Source: an uncultured Oscillospiraceae bacterium (lineage in GTDB: Bacteria; Bacillota; Clostridia; Oscillospirales; Oscillospiraceae). Taken from it: 64,000 nt of DNA. Below the pieces are notes generated by a model, which was not told the origin of the DNA, searched no databases, and worked only from the letters and a program-made list of their open reading frames with translations. The translations under genes and the position numbers were made by a program. The stretch covers positions 1-64,000 of the forward strand of contig CAJTSQ010000011.1 in assembly GCA_910578735.1 (NCBI GenBank), read 5' to 3'. Below are positions 41,256 through 50,150 of this stretch, piece after piece (positions within the stretch are counted from its first letter, which is position 1; every line of letters starts with the position of its first letter).

Positions 41256-42124
41256 GGAGCAAGCCCTCCCAGCTTTTGATTGATCACCTGGTAAAAGCTG
41301 CGGTCCGCTAAACGCAGCAGCTGGGTACAGCGGTCCGCCCGGCAGATTTCTACCCGGTCTCCCCCGGACAGCCGGACCGCTTTGCCCCCGTCTATTGACA
41401 AGTATAAATACTTGCGGTTCCCTCTGGGGAGCTGGACTGTGACCACACGCTCCGGCGCCAGCACCATCGCGCGAGCGGCCAGCTGATGGGCGCAGACCGG
41501 GGTGACAATGATGCTTTTGGAAGTGGGCTCCACAATAGGCCCTCCCGCCGACATGGAGTAGGCCGTGGAACCGGTAGGTGTTGCAACAATGACACCGTCG
41601 CCTGTAATGGCAGTAACCTTTATATGGTCTGCCATCACTTCCATCTCGGCCACCCGGGCCATAGAGCCTTTGGAGATTACCGCGTCGTTCAGCGCCACGT
41701 CTTGACTGACCACCTTGTCCCCGCGCAGGACTTTGACGTCCAGCATCATCCGTTCCTCAATGGTAAACTTGCCCTGGGCCAAGGGGGCCAGCAGAGAGAG
41801 CTCACTGCGTTCCAGCTCCGCCATAAAGCCTACACTGCCGGTGTTGACACCCAGAATCGGAACTCCGTGCAGTGTGGCATCCCGCGCGGCGTGGAGAATG
41901 GTGCCGTCCCCGCCAAAACAGATCAGCAAATCGGCGGCAGGGAGCTCCTGCTCCAGGCTGGCCAGGGGTATCTGGCGGGGCAGGTCCAGCCTGTCCCCTT
42001 TCCTGGGCCGAAAGGGCAAACACAGGGCCGTCTGGGCCCCGGCGCGCTCCAGAATGCGCCGGGCCTCCAGGGCTACCCGCAGCCCCTTGTCCCGGTACGG
42101 ATTGGAACTGAGTAAAATTTTCAA
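41252..42124 (-). CDS. nadK: NAD kinase
   Basis: A 290-residue kinase phosphorylating NAD to NADP. The GGDG motif is in LLICFGGDGTILHAARDA near residue 71, the NE/D region is DVALNDAVISKGS, and the glycine-rich GDGVIVATPTGSTAYSMSAGGPIV is complete. It overlaps both neighbours (tlyA and argR) by four bases, indicating coupled translation. Confidence 0.95.
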   Translation of the reverse strand: MKILLSSNPYRDKGLRVALEARRILERAGAQTALCLPFRPRKGDRLDLPRQIPLASLEQELPAADLLICFGGDGTILHAARDATLHGVPILGVNTGSVGFMAELERSELSLLAPLAQGKFTIEERMMLDVKVLRGDKVVSQDVALNDAVISKGSMARVAEMEVMADHIKVTAITGDGVIVATPTGSTAYSMSAGGPIVEPTSKSIIVTPVCAHQLAARAMVLAPERVVTVQLPRGNRKYLYLSIDGGKAVRLSGGDRVEICRADRCTQLLRLADRSFYQVINQKLGGLAP

Positions 42125-42933
42125 GGCTGTTCCTCCTTCCAGACGCCGTGGGACTGGGCGACCAACGACTTTAAATCACCTGTATAGGCCGGCCCCTCCC
42201 CCGCTTGGAGATAGCCCAGATATTCGATATTGCCTTCCGGGCCCTTTATGGGGGAAAACGTGAGGTCTTTGACGTGAAATCCCCCTTGAACGGCGTGGTC
42301 CAGAAAGTGTTCCAGCACCTCTAAATGGACCTCAGGGTCTCGGACAACCCCTTTTTTGCCCACCTTGTCCTTCCCTGCCTCAAACTGCGGCTTGACCAGG
42401 CACACCGCTTGCCCCCCCTCTTTCACCAAAGGGCGCAGGGCAGGCAGGATCAGGTGGAGGGAGATAAAGGAGACATCCACCGAGAAAAAATCCAGGGGCT
42501 CAGGAATCTGTTCCCGCGTCAGGTAACGGGCATTGGTGCGCTCCATACACACCACCTGGGGGTGGGTACGCAGCTTCCAGGCCAGCTGGTTGCGGCCCAC
42601 ATCCACGGCATAGACCAGAGCGGCCCCATTCTGGAGCATACAGTCGGTAAAACCGCCGGTTGAGGCGCCGATATCGGCACAGGTCTTCCCATTCAGATGG
42701 ATGGGCCACAGGCCTATGGCCTTCTCCAGCTTCAGCCCTCCCCGGCTCACATAGCGCAGGGGATTTTTTTCCCGCACATCCAAGGAATCCTCCTCTCCAA
42801 CGGAGGCTCCCGCTTTCAGCTGTTTTTGCCCGTTGACATATACCTCGCCGGCCATAATCAGAGCCTGGGCCTTTTGGCGGCTCTCCGCCAGACCCAGCTC
42901 CGTGATGGCCACATCAAGTCGCCGCTTTGCCAC
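42121..42933 (-). CDS. tlyA: TlyA family rRNA methyltransferase
   Basis: A 270-residue protein with an N-terminal S4 RNA-binding domain (RRLDVAITELGLAESRQKAQALIMAGEVYVNG) and an FtsJ/RrmJ-type methyltransferase domain (KTCADIGASTGGFTDCMLQNGAALVYAVDVGRNQL). TlyA 2'-O-methylates ribosomal RNA; some members are called haemolysins. Start is GTG at 42933, overlapping the end of dxs by 20 bases. Confidence 0.93.
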   Translation of the reverse strand: MAKRRLDVAITELGLAESRQKAQALIMAGEVYVNGQKQLKAGASVGEEDSLDVREKNPLRYVSRGGLKLEKAIGLWPIHLNGKTCADIGASTGGFTDCMLQNGAALVYAVDVGRNQLAWKLRTHPQVVCMERTNARYLTREQIPEPLDFFSVDVSFISLHLILPALRPLVKEGGQAVCLVKPQFEAGKDKVGKKGVVRDPEVHLEVLEHFLDHAVQGGFHVKDLTFSPIKGPEGNIEYLGYLQAGEGPAYTGDLKSLVAQSHGVWKEEQP

Positions 42934-44788
42934 GGCCCAACACCTCCAGTGCCTTCATCGCCAGCCCCGCCCCGTCCAAAGACAGGTCCCGTCTCAGCAG
43001 AGCGGAAGCCCCATGGGAGACGAACGACTCGCCGCAGTTGACCAGGCATACCTTGGCAGGCAAACCGGCCAGCTCCAGGCGGGCAGCCAGCCGCTGGCCC
43101 ACGCATCCCCGCGCCCCCTGCTCCTCCGCGATCAACAGGGCTCCCGTCTTGCGGACCGACAGCTCTACCAGGTCTGGGACAAGAGGTGTAAGCTGATTTA
43201 GCTTTACAACCTCAGCCTGGACACCCTGCTGCTCCAGCAGGTCCGCAGCGTCCAGGATCTGATTAATCTGGACGCCATAGCTTACCAGGGTGATATCCTG
43301 TCCCCAGCGCAGGATTACCGCCGGGTCCTCCCCGCCGGTGCCCAGGTACCGGCCCTCGCCGCCTCTGGGATAGCGCACCGCCACCGGGCCGCTGATCCGG
43401 AACAGCGCCCGCTCCAGCATGACCTCCAGCTCCGCAAAGCTGGAGGGGGACAGAACCGTCATGTTGGGTATGCTGTCCAGATAAGCTGCATCATAGAGGC
43501 CGTGGTGTGTTTCGCCGTCTTCTCCCACCAGTCCGGCGCGATCTACCCCCAGTACAACGTGGAGGTTGTCGATCGCGGTATCGTGCAGCAGCATATCATA
43601 GGCGCGCTGGAGAAAGGTGGAGTACACCGCAAATACCGGGATGGCCCCCTGCTTTGCCATGCCGGCAGCCATAGAGACGGCGCAGCCCTCCGCGATGCCC
43701 ACATCAAAAAAGCGGTCAGGAAACCTCTGGGCAAACTTTTCCAGTCCCGTCCCCCCGGTCATAGCGGCGGTCACGGCACACACCCGCCTGTCCTGTCCCG
43801 CCAGGCGGGTCAGGGTACGGCCAAATACGGCGGAAAAGTTCTCCCCTGCCTCCCGTCTGGGCTTTCCGGTCAGTGGATCGAAGGGAGCTACCCCGTGAAA
43901 AGCGTCGGGGTTCTCTTCCGCAGGCAGAAAGCCCTTCCCCTTTACCGTCTTGACATGGAGAAGCACCGGCTCATCGATATCCTTGGCATACCGCAGGATT
44001 TTTGTCAGCAGGGGCAGGTTGTGCCCATCCACCGGGCCCAGGTAGCGGAACCCCATGTCCTCAAACATGCTGCAGGGAAGCAGGCTCTGCTTCAGCGCCT
44101 GCTTTACCCGATGGGTCACCCTGTAAACCGCCCGCCCGGCTTTGGTGGCGTTCATGATCCGGCGATAGTGCTTCTTAAAGGTGAGATACTGGGGTTTCAG
44201 CCGCTGCCTGGCCAGATGGTCCGCTACCCCCCCCACATTGGGGGTGATGGACATTCCGTTGTCATTCAGGATCACCAGAATTTGGCTGCCGGAGTCCCCC
44301 GCGTTGGACAGCCCCTCATAGGCCAGGCCGCCTGTGAGGGCGCCGTCTCCAATCAGGGCGATCACCTTGTAGCTTTCCCCCAGCATAGACCGGGCGCGGG
44401 CCATGCCCAAGGCTACCGCCACCGAGTTGGAGGCGTGGCCGGCGATAAAGGCGTCGTGGACACTCTCATTGGGCTTGGGGAACCCAGCCACACCGCCATA
44501 CTGCCGGAGGGTGTCCATCCGCTCCTGCCGGCCAGTGAGCATCTTGTGGACATAACACTGATGGCCCACATCAAAGACAAGCCGGTCCACAGCAGTGTCA
44601 AAAACCCGGTGAATGGCCACTGTCAGCTCCACGGAGCCCAGGTTGGAGGCGAGATGGCCGCCGGTCTGAGACACATGCTCCACCAGCTCCCGGCGCAGCC
44701 GGGCACACAGAGCCTCCCCCTCCTGGTCGGTCATGCGGGAGAGGACAGGCTCATATTCCTGTTTTAAGGTGGAGTTGGTCAATTCCAT
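42914..44788 (-). CDS. dxs: 1-deoxy-D-xylulose-5-phosphate synthase
   Basis: A 624-residue thiamine-diphosphate enzyme making DXP, the first step of the non-mevalonate isoprenoid pathway. TGGHLASNLGSVELTVAIH is the substrate-binding N-terminal part, GDGALTGGLAYEGLSN holds the thiamine site, and the C-terminal transketolase half includes FDVGIAEGCAVSMAAGMAKQG. The ribosome site GGAGG is only three bases from the ATG at 44788, so a TTG two codons later is an alternative start. Confidence 0.94.
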   Translation of the reverse strand: MELTNSTLKQEYEPVLSRMTDQEGEALCARLRRELVEHVSQTGGHLASNLGSVELTVAIHRVFDTAVDRLVFDVGHQCYVHKMLTGRQERMDTLRQYGGVAGFPKPNESVHDAFIAGHASNSVAVALGMARARSMLGESYKVIALIGDGALTGGLAYEGLSNAGDSGSQILVILNDNGMSITPNVGGVADHLARQRLKPQYLTFKKHYRRIMNATKAGRAVYRVTHRVKQALKQSLLPCSMFEDMGFRYLGPVDGHNLPLLTKILRYAKDIDEPVLLHVKTVKGKGFLPAEENPDAFHGVAPFDPLTGKPRREAGENFSAVFGRTLTRLAGQDRRVCAVTAAMTGGTGLEKFAQRFPDRFFDVGIAEGCAVSMAAGMAKQGAIPVFAVYSTFLQRAYDMLLHDTAIDNLHVVLGVDRAGLVGEDGETHHGLYDAAYLDSIPNMTVLSPSSFAELEVMLERALFRISGPVAVRYPRGGEGRYLGTGGEDPAVILRWGQDITLVSYGVQINQILDAADLLEQQGVQAEVVKLNQLTPLVPDLVELSVRKTGALLIAEEQGARGCVGQRLAARLELAGLPAKVCLVNCGESFVSHGASALLRRDLSLDGAGLAMKALEVLGRGKAAT

Positions 44789-44802
44789 ATTCCTCCAGGA
44801 AA

Positions 44803-45681
44803 TCATTTGTTCCGGCTGGCCAGCTGTCTGGCCAGCCAGATGTGAAAGGCGGGGTCCGCAAAGCCGCTGAGGGCATCGATCCCCTCTTGGGTCAGCTTGT
44901 CCACTAAGGCGGCACAGCCTTCCAGGCCCAGAGCGGAGACGAAGGTACTCTTTTCATTGGTCCGGTCAGAGCCCACAGGCTTACCCAGCTCGTTCTGACT
45001 GCTGATTACGTCCAACATATCGTCCCGCACCTGAAAGGCCCGGCCCAGGGCCTGGGCGTAGGTCCGTACCTGCGCCCGCTGTTCCCCGGTCCCTCCGGCT
45101 GCGATGCAGCCCAACTCCGCAGCCGCAGAGATGAGGGCCCCTGTTTTCAGGCTTTGGAGCAGCTCCAGCTCCTCCCGGGACAGAGCCCGGCCCTCCCCTG
45201 CCATGTCCAAGGCTTGTCCCCCCACCATGCCGGCAGAGCCGGCGGCATGGGCCAGGCACTTTACGCCCTCCACGATCTGGCTGGCCGGCAGGTCCGCCCG
45301 GACCAGCTGTCCAAAGGCGGCGGTAAGCAGGGCATCTCCTGCCAGAATGGCGGTGGCCTCTCCATAGACCACGTGGCTGGTGGGCCGGCCCCGGCGCAGG
45401 TCGTCGTTGTCCATGGCTGGCAGGTCGTCGTGGATCAGGGAGTAGGTGTGGATCATCTCCACAGCACAGGCAAAGGGCAGGGCCGCCTCCGCCTCTCCGC
45501 CGCACAGGCAGCAGGTCTCCAGGGTGAGTACCGGACGGATACGTTTGCCCCCGGCCAGCAGGGAGTACTCCATGGCCTCCTGCAAATCGGCGTGGGGGGA
45601 CTCTGCAGCAAAAGCCCTGGCCAGCCAATCCTCGATCAGCGCCTGGTCCTGGACCATTCTCTCTGTAAAGTTTATTTCCAT
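44803..45681 (-). CDS. ispA: Polyprenyl (farnesyl/geranylgeranyl) diphosphate synthase
   Basis: A 292-residue trans-prenyltransferase. The first aspartate-rich motif is SLIHDDLPAMDNDDLRRGRPTSH near residue 85, and the second is AFQVRDDMLDVISSQNELGKP near residue 222. Product length cannot be judged by eye; farnesyl diphosphate is the usual product in this locus. It lies between dxs and xseB, so isoprenoid supply genes are together. Confidence 0.92.
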   Translation of the reverse strand: MEINFTERMVQDQALIEDWLARAFAAESPHADLQEAMEYSLLAGGKRIRPVLTLETCCLCGGEAEAALPFACAVEMIHTYSLIHDDLPAMDNDDLRRGRPTSHVVYGEATAILAGDALLTAAFGQLVRADLPASQIVEGVKCLAHAAGSAGMVGGQALDMAGEGRALSREELELLQSLKTGALISAAAELGCIAAGGTGEQRAQVRTYAQALGRAFQVRDDMLDVISSQNELGKPVGSDRTNEKSTFVSALGLEGCAALVDKLTQEGIDALSGFADPAFHIWLARQLASRNK

Positions 45682-45682
45682 G

Positions 45683-45919
45683 TCAGCTGTTGCCTCCAAA
45701 GGGTTCTTCCACCGCCTCCCCGTCTTTTCCGGCGGTCAGCAGACTTACCTTCTGCTCGGCCTCATCCAGCTGCCTGGTACACTCCCGCAGCAGCTTGGCC
45801 CCCTCCTCAAAGAGGGCCATCGCCTGCTCCAAAGGGGCTTCTCCCTTCTCCAGCAGAGATATGATCTCCTCCAGCCGGGCCATAGAGCCCTCAAAATCCG
45901 GTTTCTTTTTTGCTGCCAT
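45683..45919 (-). CDS. xseB: Exodeoxyribonuclease VII small subunit
   Basis: A 78-residue helical protein. FEGSMARLEEIISLLEKGEAPLEQAMALFEEGAKLLRECTRQLDEAEQKVSLL is the conserved XseB core, which binds several copies to one XseA. The ATG at 45919 is seven bases after AGAGGA; an upstream in-frame start overlaps xseA and has a weaker site. It continues directly from xseA and into ispA. Confidence 0.94.
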   Translation of the reverse strand: MAAKKKPDFEGSMARLEEIISLLEKGEAPLEQAMALFEEGAKLLRECTRQLDEAEQKVSLLTAGKDGEAVEEPFGGNS

Positions 45920-45936
45920 AGTTGTTCCTCTTTTCT

Positions 45937-47196
45937 TCATAATACACGGCAATCCACACTTCCGTCTGCCAGTGTCAATTTCAGCAGGTCATCGGGGGCA
46001 ACATCTCCGGCGGAGACAACAGCTCTCCCGTCTGCCCGCTGGGCTATGGCGTATCCCCGGCCCAGCACCTTAAGCGGGCTCAGGGCGTCCAGAGAGGCGG
46101 CCAGAGCATTCAGCCGTTCCCGGCGCTGCCGGATGGCCATCGCCCCGCTCCGCGGGAGGGCACTGGCCAGTTTTCCCAGCCGTTCCCGCTGTCCGGAGGC
46201 GCTGTTCCGCAGGCCGTGGGCCAGGCGGCTGCTCTGATAGTCCAGCAGCAGCCGTTTCTCCCGAAAATAGGAGGCCGGCTCTGTCATAGGCCGGCTGCCG
46301 GCCAGGCGGTCCAGGACCTGCCTGCAACGGGCCAGGCGGAGGGATATGGCGCGGTCCAGGCGCTCCCGGTCTCCCAAGAGGGCGGCATAAATCTCGTTCT
46401 GGTCGGGGGTAGACAGCTCGGCGGCGTTGGAGGGGGTGGACGCCCGCAGGTCAGCCACAAAGTCGGCGATGGTCACGTCAGGCTCGTGCCCCACAGCGGA
46501 GATAATAGGGGTCTGCGTGTCGTAGATAGCCCGGGCCACGATCTCCTCGTTGAAGGCCCACAGGTCCTCCATAGAGCCGCCGCCCCGGCCGGTAATCAGC
46601 AGATCGGCCACACGGCGGGCGTCTGCCCAGCGGATGGCGGCGGCGATTTCGCCGGGAGCCTCTGCCCCCTGGACCCGCACCGGAATCACATATACCTTCG
46701 ACAGGGGCCACCGTATCCCTAAAATCCGGATCATATCCCGCACCGCCGCCCCGGCGGGAGAGGTAATCAGAGCAATTTTGCGGGGAAAGGCCGGTATTTC
46801 CTTCTTGTGCCCAGGGTCAAACAGACCCTCCCGGGCCAGCTTTTCCTTCAGCTGCTCGAAGGCCAGGGCCAGGTCCCCCACCCCCTCCGGAGTGAGGCGG
46901 GCACAGTACATCTGATACTGCCCATCCCGTGGAAAGACGGTCACCCGCCCGGCGGCGATGACCTGCATCCCGTTCTGGGGCCGGAACCGCAGGGACTGGG
47001 CGTCCCCCCGGAACATGACGCACCGCAGGGCTCCCTCCCCGTCCTTCAGCGTAAAATAGTGGTGACCGGAGGGGTACATCTTATAGTTGGACAGCTCCCC
47101 CCGCACCAGCAGGCCGGAGAGCAGCCGGTCCCGATCCATCATGCTCTTTAAATACTGGCCCACCTGGCTGGGGGTCAGAATCGCGTCCTCTCTCAT
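45937..47196 (-). CDS. xseA: Exodeoxyribonuclease VII large subunit
   Basis: A 419-residue catalytic subunit. The OB fold at the N-terminus is followed by the nuclease core, with ALITSPAGAAVRDMIRILGIRWP and LITGRGGGSMEDLWAFNEEIVARAIYDTQTPIISAVGHEPDVTIADFVADLRASTPSNAAEL. A coiled-coil C-terminal region binds XseB. Its start overlaps the end of the TsaD-like gene by four bases. Confidence 0.95.
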   Translation of the reverse strand: MREDAILTPSQVGQYLKSMMDRDRLLSGLLVRGELSNYKMYPSGHHYFTLKDGEGALRCVMFRGDAQSLRFRPQNGMQVIAAGRVTVFPRDGQYQMYCARLTPEGVGDLALAFEQLKEKLAREGLFDPGHKKEIPAFPRKIALITSPAGAAVRDMIRILGIRWPLSKVYVIPVRVQGAEAPGEIAAAIRWADARRVADLLITGRGGGSMEDLWAFNEEIVARAIYDTQTPIISAVGHEPDVTIADFVADLRASTPSNAAELSTPDQNEIYAALLGDRERLDRAISLRLARCRQVLDRLAGSRPMTEPASYFREKRLLLDYQSSRLAHGLRNSASGQRERLGKLASALPRSGAMAIRQRRERLNALAASLDALSPLKVLGRGYAIAQRADGRAVVSAGDVAPDDLLKLTLADGSVDCRVL

Positions 47197-48131
47197 AGAA
47201 TTTCCTCCGCTTGCGCCGCCCGCCAGGTGAGGACGGCGGCGCCTATGGCGTTATCAGTGGAGTACTGGGGCTCCGCAAAGATGGCCCCGCAGAGGTGTTC
47301 CAGCCCCACCCGCAGCCGGGAGTTGGAGGCCACCCCCCCGGAACACAGCACTGGCCAGCCGGGGCAGCGCCGCTGGGCCTCCTGGGTAGCCCGCCACACC
47401 ACGTTGGAAATGGCGTCGATGGCAAAGCGGGCCACGTTGGCCGGCTTCTCTCCCTCCTCTATGAGCGCCTTCACCTGGTTCTCCATTCCGGACAGGGAGA
47501 ATGTAAGGTCATTTAGCTTTACCCTCGGCTCATAGCAGGCATCTGCCTGGATATACAACTCGTCCATTGCCTTCCCTGCCGGGAACTGGAGGCCCAACAG
47601 CACCCCTGTGCGGTCGATGAGCTGTCCGGCGGAAAGGTCGCTGGTTCCGCCGATGATCTCGGCGGTAACGGTCCAGCCCTCCGGCCTTACCAGCAGCAGC
47701 TCGGTGGTTCCGCCTGACAGATGCCAGGCCAAAAAAGGTGCATCCAGCAGGTCCAACCGTCCGGCGGACCAGGCGGCGGCGGCCAAGTGCCCCTGCTGAT
47801 GGGAGTGGGTGTAAAAGGGGACGCCCAAGGCGGCGGCAATCCCCCGGCCCTGGCTCTCTCCCGCTAAAAAGCAGGGCATATAAGAGCCCTCCACCGCCCT
47901 GGGCCGGGTGGAGGCCCCTACGGCCAGAAGTCCGGACAGCATATCCCCCGCCGCCAACTGCTCCAGCAGCTCCGGCAGGCGCTTTACATGTTGAAACAGG
48001 GCGTCGCTCTGGCGCAGGCCCCGCTCCCCGGGACGGACCTCCAAAAGGCGGCTCACATTGCGCCCCTTCCGCCCGTCATAGACAGCGGCGGAGGTGGTGT
48101 AGTTGCTGGTATCCAGCCCCAGGACAGTCAT
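47193..48131 (-). CDS. TsaD/Kae1-like paralogue (M22 glycoprotease family)
   Basis: A 312-residue ASKHA-fold protein. The N-terminal GLDTSNYTTSAAVYD, the metal-type H-x-x-x-H in HSHQQGH, LSGGTTELLLV, and GGVASNSRLR near the C-terminus match the TsaD family. It lacks the usual TsaD G-P-G-L motif (here ASTRPRAVEGSYMP) and is shorter than TsaD, so it may not be the t6A enzyme itself. It sits between nusB and xseA with one- and four-base overlaps. Its substrate is unknown. Confidence 0.85.
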   Translation of the reverse strand: MTVLGLDTSNYTTSAAVYDGRKGRNVSRLLEVRPGERGLRQSDALFQHVKRLPELLEQLAAGDMLSGLLAVGASTRPRAVEGSYMPCFLAGESQGRGIAAALGVPFYTHSHQQGHLAAAAWSAGRLDLLDAPFLAWHLSGGTTELLLVRPEGWTVTAEIIGGTSDLSAGQLIDRTGVLLGLQFPAGKAMDELYIQADACYEPRVKLNDLTFSLSGMENQVKALIEEGEKPANVARFAIDAISNVVWRATQEAQRRCPGWPVLCSGGVASNSRLRVGLEHLCGAIFAEPQYSTDNAIGAAVLTWRAAQAEEIL

Positions 48132-48631
48132 CAGTCCTCCCCCTCCTGGGGCTGGTCCGGGTTCTTCTCCGTCTGGGCCGGGACATCCTCACATTCCGTC
48201 CGAGCAAAGGAACCCAAAATGCCGTTGAGGAAGGACACCACCTCCGCCGGCTCATACTTCTTGGCAATCTCTACCGCTGCGTTAATGGCGGCGGCGTTGG
48301 GGATATCGGGCATATAAAGCACCTCATACATGGCGGTACGCATGATAGCCGCCGCCATCCGCGGGATACGGGCGAAGGCCCAGCCCACAGAATAGCGGCC
48401 AATGCAGTCGTCCAGTTCAGGCCCGTGGGCAAACACTCCCTGTACCAGGTCCCGTATGTACTTCTCCTGCTTCTTATTGGGGAACTGGGCGTAGAGGGGC
48501 AGCTCCTCCGCCAGCTCCCGAAAGCGTTCCTGGGTCAGCTCCGCGTCCAGAACCTCCTGGGCGCTGCGGCTGTCAAAGCCCAGGGCAAAGATGATGTGTA
48601 CGGCAATTTCTCTCGCGCTGCTTCTTGTCAT
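48131..48631 (-). CDS. nusB: Transcription antitermination protein NusB
   Basis: A 166-residue helical protein. The C-terminal core AAAIMRTAMYEVLYMPDIPNAAAINAAVEIAKKY is diagnostic. It acts in rRNA antitermination with NusE/S10. The N-terminus SSAREIAVHIIFALGFDSRSAQEV fits, and a charged C-terminal tail of about 25 residues makes it longer than the E. coli protein. It is the first gene of the ten-gene minus-strand unit. Confidence 0.93.
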   Translation of the reverse strand: MTRSSAREIAVHIIFALGFDSRSAQEVLDAELTQERFRELAEELPLYAQFPNKKQEKYIRDLVQGVFAHGPELDDCIGRYSVGWAFARIPRMAAAIMRTAMYEVLYMPDIPNAAAINAAVEIAKKYEPAEVVSFLNGILGSFARTECEDVPAQTEKNPDQPQEGED

Positions 48632-48810
48632 AAGTACAGCCTCCTAATTATGGTCCATAAACTTCCTAGAGTATTATATACATGAATATACAAAAAGAAA
48701 AGCCCTATTTTAAAATTCTTTTCCAGGGGCATCATGTTTCGTCCCGGGCCGGCCGATATATTAAAGCGGTCCCCGCCCTGGACGCTCTCTTTTCCTGGAC
48801 CGACAACAGT

Positions 48811-48846
48811 AAAAAACAGGGACGCTTGCAAGCGTCCCTGTTTTTT
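48811..48846 (-). terminator. Terminator of the cell-wall hydrolase gene
   Basis: A perfect palindrome (ACAGGGACGCTTG and its complement) flanked by A6 and T6 overlaps the hydrolase stop codon by two bases. The 179 bases from 48632 to 48810 contain no gene I can support. Confidence 0.85.
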
Positions 48847-49831
48847 AACCGTAGAATTTGTGTCCGCCTAACGTGGCGATGTGGGTCTTGTTCCGGGCGG
48901 CCCAGCTGTTGGAGCCGGAGTCGAAATACAGCGCGCCCTTTGTCTCCTCCACAACGCCGCCGTCCATCACCAACTTGGCGGCAATGGTGCTGGATGTGGA
49001 GGGCTTCGTCTTGGCCAGAGCCCCGGTGCGGTAGGAGCTGAACTGGTTCTTCTGGGCCAGCACGCCCTCCACCGTATTGGGAAAAACAGGGTTGGCCACC
49101 CGGTTCAGTACCACATTGCCCACCGCCATCTGTCCCTCCAGAGACTGATTGCCGCTCTCACGGTAGATAATGCGGGAGAGCCAGTACAGGTCCTCGGCGT
49201 TATAGAAGCTCTCGCCGGAGGCGATTACGCCGCTCCCCCGGGTGATGGTAGTTACACCGGTGGCCGGGTCAAAGTTCACGGAGGCGTTAAACACCTTGGC
49301 GGCGGTCCGCAGGGGGATGGCGACTTGGCCGGCCGCGTTCAGCAGCACGGTCTCAGGTACATAGAGATACCGCTCGTTGGCCACCAGGTAGAGCTTCCCC
49401 ACCTGAGCGGACAGGGTCAGTTCCGGGGTGGTGACCGTCATGGTCTTGCCGTCCCAGGCGACCTGGGCGGCGGGGTCCATCAGCTGCGCCATTGCGGACA
49501 GGGCCACATAGGCCGTACTCTTTTGATAGTACCGGCCCAGGGTCAGGGGCGTGGGCTGTCCGTCCAGCAGCAGCATGTTGTCTGTGGTCGGCACAGGCTC
49601 CACAGGTTCCACAGGGTTTACCGGGGCCGGGTCGGCGGTGCTGTCGGGCGGCGTCTCAACCGGCTGGGGGTCTGGGGTTTGCGCTTCAGGCTCAAGTGCC
49701 GGCTCCTCAGTAGCGGCACTCTCCTCCTCTGCCACGAGGGCGGCAGCCGGCTGCTCAGGGACAGCGGCCGCACCCATCAGGAGGAGCAGGGCAAAGACGC
49801 TCAACAACGCGGAAAAAAGCTTGCGTTTCAT
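48845..49831 (-). CDS. Secreted cell-wall hydrolase, SleB-type
   Basis: A 328-residue exported protein. A signal peptide (about 1-25, LLSVFALLLLMGAAAVP) is followed by a Pro/Glu-rich linker (30-85), a copper amine oxidase N-terminal-like domain (about 90-200, LLLDGQPTPLTLGRYYQKSTAYVALSAM), and a Hydrolase_2 domain (about 210-328, YWLSRIIYRESGNQSLEGQMAVGNVVLNRV). This order resembles Clostridia SleB relatives that cleave spore cortex or vegetative wall. Start is the ATG at 49831, eight bases after AAGGAG. Confidence 0.9.
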   Translation of the reverse strand: MKRKLFSALLSVFALLLLMGAAAVPEQPAAALVAEEESAATEEPALEPEAQTPDPQPVETPPDSTADPAPVNPVEPVEPVPTTDNMLLLDGQPTPLTLGRYYQKSTAYVALSAMAQLMDPAAQVAWDGKTMTVTTPELTLSAQVGKLYLVANERYLYVPETVLLNAAGQVAIPLRTAAKVFNASVNFDPATGVTTITRGSGVIASGESFYNAEDLYWLSRIIYRESGNQSLEGQMAVGNVVLNRVANPVFPNTVEGVLAQKNQFSSYRTGALAKTKPSTSSTIAAKLVMDGGVVEETKGALYFDSGSNSWAARNKTHIATLGGHKFYG

Positions 49832-49856
49832 TGTCTGCACTCCTTGGATACAAATT

Positions 49857-49874
49857 TTGTCAGAATTATGACAA
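49857..49874. promoter_or_regulatory. Dyad upstream of the cell-wall hydrolase
   Basis: TTGTCA and TGACAA face each other around six bases, about 25 bases ahead of the hydrolase start. This AT-rich stretch (49832-50050) shows no gene; the dyad may overlap the promoter. Confidence 0.4.
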
Positions 49875-50050
49875 CCAAAGGCAACTATCTGTTACTTTTG
49901 TAACCACATTGTAACCAATTCTTCATGTGAAAGCAAGGGCAAAATTGCCCATAAATGTCTGCCTGTTATTGTGTATTTTGTTATAATTATTTAAGAATAA
50001 TCCCCTTTCCACCAGTTTTTTTCCAAAGGAGATCATTTTTGACAGTATAA

Positions 50051-50083
50051 AAGCGTCTGCCCCAAAAAACAGGACAGACGCTG
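50051..50083 (-). terminator. Likely terminator of the radical SAM gene
   Basis: AGCGTCTG pairs with CAGACGCT and TTTTATA follows on the minus strand; the loop is long, so it is weaker than the others. Confidence 0.45.
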
Positions 50084-50150
50084 ATACTCAGGCAAAATGA
50101 GTGATAAATTGACAAAATCGTCAAAAATAGGCATAGTTTTTGTTCAAAAT

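Noticed and set aside
48628..48831. Open frame of 67 residues before nusB on the minus strand
   Set aside because: No plausible ribosome site, no family likeness, and its end overlaps the nusB start.
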